This document shows positions 1 to 6,506 of a stretch of 20,417 nt of DNA, in pieces. Source of the DNA: Alphaproteobacteria bacterium (GTDB lineage: Bacteria; Pseudomonadota; Alphaproteobacteria; Micavibrionales; Micavibrionaceae); the NCBI GenBank assembly GCA_016763095.1, contig JAESUK010000112.1, positions 1 through 20,417 of the forward strand, written 5' to 3'. The translations under genes were made by a program, and so were the position numbers. Under the pieces are notes generated by a model. That model saw only the letters and a list, made by a program, of their open reading frames with translations, did not search any database and was not told the DNA's origin. Each line of letters begins with the position of its first letter. Position 1 is the stretch's first letter.

Positions 1-99
1 GCGTCCAGCACGAAAAGCCATATAAACAAGCGCGTATAGAGCCTGCGCCATCCCCAAGATAGAAACCAATTGAACGGGTGTAAAAAGAAGTGTGTTCAT
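1..99 (-). CDS. Partial membrane protein, N-terminal 33 residues only (cut by window edge)
   Basis: An open frame starts with ATG at 99-97 and stays open to the first base of the window, giving 33 residues that begin MNTLLFTPVQLVSILG. The segment from about residue 4 to 29 is hydrophobic and ends in RAGR, as expected for a first transmembrane helix followed by a cytoplasmic positive patch. The gene begins 39 bp after the stop of the upstream accessory gene on the same strand, so it probably belongs to the same operon. No strong Shine-Dalgarno sequence is visible. The family cannot be identified from 33 residues; by position it may be another subunit of the neighbouring ABC system, but that is a guess. 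Confidence 0.55.
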   Translation of the reverse strand, partial: MNTLLFTPVQLVSILGMAQALYALVYMAFRAGR

Positions 100-138
100 A
101 TTCTTGAGGCTATATGAAAAAAATAAGCTTGAGAAGCG

Positions 139-879
139 TTAATCAGATTCTATGCAAAGGGGATCTTTCAAAGCCTCTTGCTTATCAAGAACGCGGTTAC
201 AAATATAATCAATCATAAAATTAACCTCGTTCGGATGCATATCTTCAGCGCTCTCTTTGAGCACTTCTACCATAAAAGTATATGCAGCTTCCTTTTCTCC
301 CATATCAAGTTTAATAAAGGATGGCATTTGCTTCACCCATCCAGGAAGCCCTGGGCGATACAACGCAGACAGCTTATATGCAAGATCAAGCCCACGTTCA
401 TTATCATGCATCTTAAACCTTGCTAAATACATAGCTTGAACCATCCATCGCCACTTTTCAGCCTCATTACTATTACCAACATATTCAAGGTAATCAATCA
501 CCGGAGGTAACTTAGACACATCTTGAGATCCACCAAAGACATATGCGGCTAAAAACGGCATATAATCAGACTTTTCATCCAGCTCATTCTCTAACAAAAA
601 CCACTTCGTTAGCTTCTCAAAATCATAGTTACCTAACGGCGTATGCTCTCCCCCAGTATCTCCAAAATTTTGAATCATAATGCCTATATGTCTATATGCA
701 AATTCTCTATCACCCAAAAATTGAATCGTTGCTGACCTTAGTGTAGGAACAGGGGGCACACTTTCATACAAAGGGCGCAAAGGGCGAATAAAAGATGAGA
801 ACAGAACTTGGACAACTAAGGCAGAAAAAAACACTAGGTATAATGTTTTTTGCTTTTTTCTAAAAAATGGATCTGCCAT
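139..879 (-). CDS. Membrane-anchored helical (TPR-like) accessory protein next to ABC-2 permease
   Basis: The 246-residue product has a basic start (FFRKKQK), one hydrophobic helix at about residues 12-30, and then a soluble domain, so it is probably a bitopic inner-membrane protein with a periplasmic domain. The soluble part looks entirely alpha-helical with short helix pairs (for example around residues 85-115, 125-155 and 160-210), like a TPR-type solenoid, although no clean TPR consensus is visible. A strong Shine-Dalgarno AGGAG lies 5 bases before the ATG. It begins 19 bp after the ABC-2 permease gene, which suggests it works with that permease. In Myxococcus xanthus the pilus cluster carries pilG-pilH-pilI, an ABC transporter plus a third protein; this product could fill the third role, but this is inferred from position, not from a recognised family match. 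Confidence 0.75.
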   Translation of the reverse strand: MADPFFRKKQKTLYLVFFSALVVQVLFSSFIRPLRPLYESVPPVPTLRSATIQFLGDREFAYRHIGIMIQNFGDTGGEHTPLGNYDFEKLTKWFLLENELDEKSDYMPFLAAYVFGGSQDVSKLPPVIDYLEYVGNSNEAEKWRWMVQAMYLARFKMHDNERGLDLAYKLSALYRPGLPGWVKQMPSFIKLDMGEKEAAYTFMVEVLKESAEDMHPNEVNFMIDYICNRVLDKQEALKDPLCIESD

Positions 880-898
880 AAAAAACTCCTACCACGCG

Positions 899-1660
899 CT
901 AGAATTGTCGTCTAACCAGGTCAATCATGGCTGCGCCAGACAAGATGGTCACAAACATTACACCTTGGGTCGTGATCAATGCATATCCCACATCCCCACT
1001 GCTACCATATAACAACCAAGAGGATTGCGTTAACAAATCAAATCGGGGCACAATTGTCGACACAGCTTTAATCGCATTCGACATAAGCTCAAAAGAAGCA
1101 CCATCATAAAAATCTGAAGCAATGCCCAATAGTTCACCAATCAAACGAGACAATATATAAAATGCGAATGTAACCAAAACGGCCGATACTGGACTTGATA
1201 ATGCCATGGCAAAAAACATTGCAGCCACTGACATAACAACAAGTTCAATAAATAAGCTATAAGACCAGAGAATATAGGCACTTCCAAAGTAAGCCCCGCC
1301 CACCATTGTTACAATAAGCCCCGCAAGCACCGCAAAAAATAACGATAGTAAGATCAGACCAAAGACATAGGAGACAATAAAGCATTTTCGTCCTAAAGGT
1401 CTCGATAGCATGTATTCAATATCTTTATTATCAAAGGAGCGGCGTATAAAAAAAGTAACGAACAAACACAAACCAAACACTAATAATAAGCGTAAAGTTC
1501 CTGCCATATAAACAAGGGCAAACTGATCTTGCTCAATAATAGCAGCAGAGCCTAAAAAGAAGGATAGTGATACAACCAAGACAGATGAGACGACAAGAGA
1601 CAAAACAAGTTTGTCTCTCATTGCCGCTGAAAGTATATATTTAACAATAGAATAATTCAT
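899..1660 (-). CDS. ABC-2 type transporter permease (PilI-like context)
   Basis: The 253-residue protein has six hydrophobic segments at about residues 19-39, 51-72, 94-120, 131-152, 157-178 and 225-247, the usual topology of an ABC-2 permease. Between segments 2 and 3 it carries IEYMLSRPLGRKCFIVSY, which resembles the conserved cytoplasmic coupling region of this family (a 'lSRP-sR..fi.sk' pattern). It has no ATP-binding domain. The likely ATPase partner is the ABC protein encoded at 8243-8968 in the same operon, separated by five pilus-related genes. The gene follows the secretin gene by 31 bp and precedes the helical accessory gene by 19 bp. The substrate is unknown; in M. xanthus an ABC transporter of this type (PilH/PilI) is needed for pilus assembly. 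Confidence 0.85.
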   Translation of the reverse strand: MNYSIVKYILSAAMRDKLVLSLVVSSVLVVSLSFFLGSAAIIEQDQFALVYMAGTLRLLLVFGLCLFVTFFIRRSFDNKDIEYMLSRPLGRKCFIVSYVFGLILLSLFFAVLAGLIVTMVGGAYFGSAYILWSYSLFIELVVMSVAAMFFAMALSSPVSAVLVTFAFYILSRLIGELLGIASDFYDGASFELMSNAIKAVSTIVPRFDLLTQSSWLLYGSSGDVGYALITTQGVMFVTILSGAAMIDLVRRQF

Positions 1661-1691
1661 AATCTAATTAGGCCTGTAATAAACAAATTTA

Positions 1692-3593
1692 TTACATCTT
1701 AAATGGACGTCGATCATTTGCAAATGTTTTGTACAACTCACGGTCAGTTTGATGAATAGAATCACGCCCACTATCTAAGATTGTAGCCTTCAAGAAGATA
1801 ACCAATTCTGTTTTCGTAATTTCATCAGATTGCGAACGGAACAATGCGCCCAAAATAGGGATTTCATTCAAGACCGGAACCCCTTCTTGCGACGAATTAA
1901 CTTGGTCTTGCAAAAGCCCTCCTAAAACGACAACTTCACCCGAATTCATTTTAAGAACAGAATCTATTTCCTGAACATTTAACTCAGGAACATCGGAAGA
2001 AACATTAACACCAACACGTGCCGCTTCAATTTCAACAGCTGGGTCTGGAACACGATTAATAATCCGTGTAACAGTTGGCCTCACTTGCATTGTAATCGAC
2101 CTATTCTCCATATTAATTGTTGGGGTGACATTGATCAAAACCCCTTCTGGGACAGTCCTAACTTCAGAATCAAACGTCGACAATGGATTACCATTTGTAT
2201 CAATAGAGGTCTCCACAGTAACATCAAAATAAACCGTATTCTGAGCAACATTCAATGCAGCAGGTTGATTATTCAAAACCGTCAAACGAGGGCTAGCCAA
2301 CGCCTTAACCGTTCCAAAGCGAGAGATGGCTTCAACGACTGCTGAAATGTCACCCGAGGTATAATTCACAAAGAAGTTATTTGCAGCATCTGTTGGAGTC
2401 AACGCAGCCCGTCCCCCGCCACCAACGATAGCAGAAAATCCTGTTGATATGTTTCCAGAGAACAAACTAACGTCATTCCAGTTAATTCCAGTGGAATACT
2501 CATCACTCAACGTAACCTCAAGAACCTTAACTTCAACAAGAACCTGAGCCATCATGGTCGCTTCCAGTTTTTCAAGGTATTTGTCGACCTCATTGTGAAT
2601 GCGTTCATTCGCATACACAGAAATCAATCCAGCCTGTTTATTCAGAGAAAATGCGGGCTCAAAACTAACCTCATTCGGATCATTCGAGCCAGACGATGCC
2701 GTACTTGTAGGCAACGCACCAACTTGTAATGTAACCGTTGGGGGCTGTACAACTGGTGGAGCAGTTTGATCTTGCCCTGGTGTCGGAACAGGGCTTCCTT
2801 CACCAAGAGCGGAACCATCAACAGGTTGCACCGCAACAACAGGCGCTGCTGGATTTGCAGAAACAACAGTCAACGTTGGATCTGTATCCGTTCTTAAAGA
2901 ACCGTTTCCAACATTAGATTGTAATATTTGATCAAGGTTCTCATCCAAATCTTGCCAAAAGTCGGATTCTGCTTCACTTGTAATAGAAAAAGAAGACCCA
3001 GCATCCGCCCCATCACCAGTCACAACAGAGACACTATTTGACACACTGCTTGTCGCAGTTCGAACAACAGCCAAATAATTTAGTTGGTACGTCTCCGTAT
3101 ACGGTGTATCCAATTGAACACGTAAAATATCATCGTCAAAACTATAGCGAAGCCCCGCTATTTCAGAAATACGCTCAATCACCATATCAAACGGACGATT
3201 ACGTGCCGTAAAAATAATTGATCCCGTAATACGTGGGTCTAGTTCAACATCGTAGTCAGCCTGCTCGGCAAGCTCATACAAAACATTTTTAAGAGGCACT
3301 GTTTGGTTAACAGCAAGTGAAACCAACGGCATAGGACGTAAATTATCTGAGATAGGAGCGATATAAGATTCAAGAGAGGGTATCCCGCCAGCATCATCCG
3401 CGAAGGTTTCAAAGTCAATATCACGCGGCGACAAGCCATCCCGAAAGTCCTGACGTTCCATATCCGAAGTTCTATCAATTTTAGTATAATTAGTGGCCAT
3501 ATCGCAACCAGACGAGAGTAACACTGCACCTAAAGCGATAGATGAGACACAAGAACGAAGCGCCCTACTAGATAATATAGAGTAAAAAGCCAT
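1692..3593 (-). CDS. mshL: Outer-membrane secretin, lipoprotein, MshL/PilQ type
   Basis: This 633-residue protein would form the outer-membrane ring through which the pilus passes. It starts with a lipoprotein-type signal (basic ALR, hydrophobic run, SSGC with the cysteine at 30). Residues 88-175 form a secretin N-terminal/STN-like domain ending in the TYQLNYLAVVR motif, and a DFWQDLDENL segment at about 211-220 is typical of MshL proteins. A Pro/Thr/Ser-rich linker fills about 247-305, followed by a ring-building domain (VLVEVKVLEVTLSDEYSTGINW, in part, at 351-372). The C-terminal secretin domain spans about 420-605, with VPEGVLINVTPTI and GEVVVLGGLLQDQ. An AAGAGG Shine-Dalgarno precedes the ATG. 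The domain order fits MshL better than PilQ because there is no AMIN domain. Asp follows the lipidated Cys, which in E. coli favours inner-membrane retention. Confidence 0.93.
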   Translation of the reverse strand: MAFYSILSSRALRSCVSSIALGAVLLSSGCDMATNYTKIDRTSDMERQDFRDGLSPRDIDFETFADDAGGIPSLESYIAPISDNLRPMPLVSLAVNQTVPLKNVLYELAEQADYDVELDPRITGSIIFTARNRPFDMVIERISEIAGLRYSFDDDILRVQLDTPYTETYQLNYLAVVRTATSSVSNSVSVVTGDGADAGSSFSITSEAESDFWQDLDENLDQILQSNVGNGSLRTDTDPTLTVVSANPAAPVVAVQPVDGSALGEGSPVPTPGQDQTAPPVVQPPTVTLQVGALPTSTASSGSNDPNEVSFEPAFSLNKQAGLISVYANERIHNEVDKYLEKLEATMMAQVLVEVKVLEVTLSDEYSTGINWNDVSLFSGNISTGFSAIVGGGGRAALTPTDAANNFFVNYTSGDISAVVEAISRFGTVKALASPRLTVLNNQPAALNVAQNTVYFDVTVETSIDTNGNPLSTFDSEVRTVPEGVLINVTPTINMENRSITMQVRPTVTRIINRVPDPAVEIEAARVGVNVSSDVPELNVQEIDSVLKMNSGEVVVLGGLLQDQVNSSQEGVPVLNEIPILGALFRSQSDEITKTELVIFLKATILDSGRDSIHQTDRELYKTFANDRRPFKM

Positions 3594-3709
3594 AATACGA
3601 AAAACCTCTTTTGATTTAAAATTCGGGACCTAAAGACATAAAAAGATTCAGAACGAATCATACTTTATATAATGCATGCATATTGAAGAGAGCGCAAGAG
3701 GCGCACCAT
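3594..3709 (-). promoter_or_regulatory. Intergenic gap before secretin gene, possible internal promoter
   Basis: At 116 bp this is the longest gap inside the leftward operon; the other junctions are 51 bp or less. On the minus strand it contains TATGAT (3662-3657), a five-of-six match to the -10 consensus, preceded by a weak TTCAAT 19 bases upstream. It also holds a palindrome ATGCATGCAT (about 3672-3681) and a small inverted repeat GATTC-N5-GAATC (about 3645-3659). An internal promoter for secretin and the ABC permease genes is possible but the -35 match is poor. No terminator-like hairpin with a T tract is visible. Confidence 0.3.
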
Positions 3710-4840
3710 TCAATCAGAAATGTATATCTCAGAAGTATCAAACGAATCCAACCCAGATGACTCCGAGGCACCGAGCTTGATTTTCTGCAATTTAATCTTC
3801 ATATCCCCTGGAATATCCGAGTTTGCAAGAGCCACTTCTTCTGAGATCTTGCCCTGCATATAAAGATCCAACAAAGACCGATCAAACGTAACCATGCCAG
3901 CAGAAACATTCTGCTCCATAACATCACGGATTTTCACAATCGACCCTTCTCGGATCAAATCCCTCACCGACCCCTGATTGAGCATAATCTCCAATGCAGG
4001 AACCAACCCACCCTGCAAAGAAGGTAGCAAACGTTGCGAGACAATTGCACGAAGATTCATCGCCAAATTTAGACGAATCTGGTCATGCATATCTTCGGGG
4101 AAAAAGTTAATAACACGGTCAATTGCCTGATACGCATTATTAGTATGGATAGTAGAAAGGCACAAATGCCCTGTCTCCGCTGCCATTACCGTTTGCTCCA
4201 TAACCTCGCGGTCACGCACCTCACCGACCAAAATTACATCAGGGCGCTGACGAAGTGCATTTTTTAATGCAACAGAGTAGCTCTCCGTATCAACACCGAC
4301 CTCCCGTTGCGTAATAATCGAGGATTGGTGCTCATGGTAATACTCAATAGGATCTTCAATCGTAATAATATGCCCCTGAGACTTCCTGTTCCGATAATCA
4401 AGCATAGCCGCCAAGCTCGTCGACTTACCTGACCCGGTCATCCCAGTTACCAGAACCAACCCACGCTTCAGCATTGCCAACTTCTTCAAAGAATCTGGTA
4501 GACTCAAATCCTCAAATGTTGGGATTTTTGAGACAATACGGCGAATCACAACAGCTGGTGACTGCCTCTGTCGCATAACATTGATCCGGAAGCGCCCATG
4601 TTCTCCAGCATCCAACGATGTGTTTAATTCCTTATGAGATTCAAAATCACGCATTTGACGCGCGGTTAAAAAACTCGCGATTATTTCCTGCAAGTTTTCT
4701 GCCGTAAGTTTTTGATCCCCAATTGGCATCAGCTTATTATCAACCCGCAAAATAGGAGCAGACGCTTGCGTTAGATACAAATCAGACGCAAGAGTAACAT
4801 TCATCTGGTCTAAATAATCTAAAATTACTGGCGCGGTCAA
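3710..4840 (-). CDS. pilU: Type IV pilus retraction ATPase PilU
   Basis: The 376-residue hexameric AAA-like ATPase is the accessory retraction motor that works with PilT. It has an N-terminal PAS-like domain (ASDLYLTQASAPILRVDNK at 18-36), Walker A GMTGSGKST at 133-141, an Asp box IEDPIEYYHEH at 161-171, Walker B DVILVGEVRD at 201-210 and a His box at about 222-233. HQSSIITQREVGVDT, NNAYQAIDRVINFFP and NLRAIVSQRLLP are PilU-subfamily signatures known from Pseudomonas PilU. The start is TTG at 4840, overlapping the pilT stop in a TTGA junction, which implies coupled translation. The next in-frame ATG (residue 13) would remove the first conserved helix, so TTG is preferred. The Ser/Asp-rich C-terminus (about 358-376) is not needed for the ATPase fold. 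Confidence 0.93.
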   Translation of the reverse strand: MTAPVILDYLDQMNVTLASDLYLTQASAPILRVDNKLMPIGDQKLTAENLQEIIASFLTARQMRDFESHKELNTSLDAGEHGRFRINVMRQRQSPAVVIRRIVSKIPTFEDLSLPDSLKKLAMLKRGLVLVTGMTGSGKSTSLAAMLDYRNRKSQGHIITIEDPIEYYHEHQSSIITQREVGVDTESYSVALKNALRQRPDVILVGEVRDREVMEQTVMAAETGHLCLSTIHTNNAYQAIDRVINFFPEDMHDQIRLNLAMNLRAIVSQRLLPSLQGGLVPALEIMLNQGSVRDLIREGSIVKIRDVMEQNVSAGMVTFDRSLLDLYMQGKISEEVALANSDIPGDMKIKLQKIKLGASESSGLDSFDTSEIYISD

Positions 4841-5979
4841 AACGATACTCCCTGAGCAGAATCCGTAGAACCACTATCGCGCTCCTCATCATTCATTTTT
4901 CCACCGCCCAGAGACGAATCGACTTCATCCTCCTCATGCTCTCCTGAATCACTCATATCAGCAGTAACACGCCGCGCCTCCTCCTCATCAATAATACCCG
5001 ACTCAAGAAGATCGTTCACAGCATCCTCCATCGTAATCATCCCATAACGAGACCCCGTCTGCATCATGGAAAACATTTGTGGAATTTGATTCTCACGAAT
5101 AAGATTTCGCACCGCACCGGTCCCGACAAGGACCTCATACGCTCCGACACGCCCACTACCGTCCGCGCGACGAAGAAGCGTCTGCGCGACAACCCCTTGC
5201 AACGAACTAGCCAACATAGAACGAATCATATCTTTGTCACTTCCTGGGAACACATCAATAATTCTATCGATCGTTTTAGCAGCAGAACTTGAGTGCAATG
5301 TACCAAAAACTAAGTGGCCTGTTTCCGCAGCAGTCAATGCCAAAGAAATTGTTTCATAATCCCGCATCTCCCCAACAAGAATAACATCAGGGTCTTCACG
5401 AAGTGCGCTTTTCAACGCGCGTGCAAACGAGTGCGTATCCATGGATAGCTCTCTGTGATTAACCAAGCTTTTCTTTGACTTATGAAAGAACTCAACAGGG
5501 TCTTCAATCGTCAGAATATGACGTTGTTGTGTTTCATTAATATGGTCAATCAATGCCGCCAAACTTGTTGATTTTCCAGAGCCAGTAGGTCCAGTAACGA
5601 GGACAAGCCCCTTTTCCAAATCAGCAAAACGTCGCATAACAAGGGGTAAATCCAACTCATCCATTGTTGGAATAGCCGACGGAATTGTTCTGAAAACAGC
5701 CGCGGCACCATTTCTTGTATTAAACGCATTCACACGAAAACGTGCCTTTTCTCCAAACGAAATAGCGAAATCAATCTCAAATTCTTTTTCATACTCCGCA
5801 CGCTGATCATCCGTCATAACTGAGTATAGCATCGTTCTTATATCATCATTCGTCAAAGCATCTGCTTTAACTTTTTTCAGCAAACCATTAACCCTAACGA
5901 TCGGAGGATTTGTAGCGCTAAGATGTAAATCAGATGCTTTATTCTGCATCACAAAGGCAAGAAGCTGGGTAATATCCAA
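4837..5979 (-). CDS. pilT: Type IV pilus retraction ATPase PilT
   Basis: The 380-residue product depolymerises pilin from the pilus base to retract the fibre. The N-terminus MDITQLLAF...ASDLHLS matches the start of Pseudomonas PilT almost residue for residue, which supports the TTG start at 5979; AGGAGA lies 7 bases upstream. It carries Walker A GPTGSGKST at 130-138, Asp box TIEDPVEFFH at 157-166, Walker B DPDVILVGEMRD at 196-207, His box TGHLVFGTLHSSSAAKTIDR at 220-239, and the PilT-specific AVRNLIRE motif at 289-296 that is required for retraction in other species. Beyond about residue 340 it has an extra acidic, glycine-containing tail that the 344-residue Pseudomonas protein lacks. It is followed directly by pilU with overlapping stop and start codons. 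Confidence 0.96.
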   Translation of the reverse strand: MDITQLLAFVMQNKASDLHLSATNPPIVRVNGLLKKVKADALTNDDIRTMLYSVMTDDQRAEYEKEFEIDFAISFGEKARFRVNAFNTRNGAAAVFRTIPSAIPTMDELDLPLVMRRFADLEKGLVLVTGPTGSGKSTSLAALIDHINETQQRHILTIEDPVEFFHKSKKSLVNHRELSMDTHSFARALKSALREDPDVILVGEMRDYETISLALTAAETGHLVFGTLHSSSAAKTIDRIIDVFPGSDKDMIRSMLASSLQGVVAQTLLRRADGSGRVGAYEVLVGTGAVRNLIRENQIPQMFSMMQTGSRYGMITMEDAVNDLLESGIIDEEEARRVTADMSDSGEHEEDEVDSSLGGGKMNDEERDSGSTDSAQGVSF

Positions 5980-6005
5980 GGAAAGATCTCCTGTAAATTA
6001 TAAAT

Positions 6006-6500
6006 TCAAATGGCAAGCGAGTAAAAAGTTGAAACAAAGAATGCAACAATCGAAATACCCACCATAATTAGACTCAAAAATTTTAGCATATAAACCTTTC
6101 TATGCCTAAGAAAAATCACAATAAAGCTCATGAAAAACGGCAGGACACAAAAGAGATAAATACCGAGAGCATCGAAACCAAATAAAACAGCAATCCCAGC
6201 CCCCATAAAGGCTGTGAACAACTCGACGACGACATAGCTCGTGCCAATCGGCACATTACAATAACGACATCTCCCAAAAAGAAATAACCACGAAATAATT
6301 GGAAACAAATCAAAGACAGACAATACATGCTTACAATGCGGGCAAATAGATCGGACAGGAGCGCCTTCTGGAGTGCGCACAAAAGATAGCTTATTAGGAA
6401 TCCTATAGATGATTGCGTTTGCAAAGCTCCCGAGAACAGCGCCCCAGAAAAACCCCAATATAGACAGAAATACAAACACTAAAAATTCATCTCCAAGCAA
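6006..6500 (-). CDS. Prepilin-peptidase-like protein with N-terminal domain only (no A24 protease half)
   Basis: The 164-residue membrane protein matches the N-terminal domain of PilD/GspO: GSFANAIIYRIP at 24-35, then two CxxC pairs, CPHC at 53-56 and CRYC at 78-81, and the PIISW...GRCRYC...VVELFTA pattern. In PilD the next part holds the aspartyl protease with two catalytic Asp residues, the first in a short ID...LPD motif. Here the corresponding stretch reads FIVIFLRHRKVYMLK and the protein ends at residue 164, so no protease site is present. Only 26 bp separate its stop from pilT, so the missing half is not simply frameshifted. The annotated TTG start lacks a Shine-Dalgarno; a GTG at residue 8 (6479-6477) has GGAG 11 bases upstream and is a good alternative. 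Peptidase activity is not expected; the role is unknown. Confidence 0.85.
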   Translation of the reverse strand: MLGDEFLVFVFLSILGFFWGAVLGSFANAIIYRIPNKLSFVRTPEGAPVRSICPHCKHVLSVFDLFPIISWLFLFGRCRYCNVPIGTSYVVVELFTAFMGAGIAVLFGFDALGIYLFCVLPFFMSFIVIFLRHRKVYMLKFLSLIMVGISIVAFFVSTFYSLAI

Positions 6501-6506
6501 CGAATA

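Noticed and set aside
3645..3681. Short inverted repeat and ATGCATGCAT palindrome upstream of the secretin gene as an operator or terminator
   Set aside because: The stem is only 5 bp with no T tract, and the palindrome is of a length expected by chance in AT-rich DNA, so it is mentioned only within the intergenic entry.
6006..6500. Half-length prepilin peptidase as a frameshifted pseudogene
   Set aside because: Only 26 bp separate its stop from the pilT start, and pilT is intact, so no remnant of the missing half exists; the N-terminal motifs are well kept.
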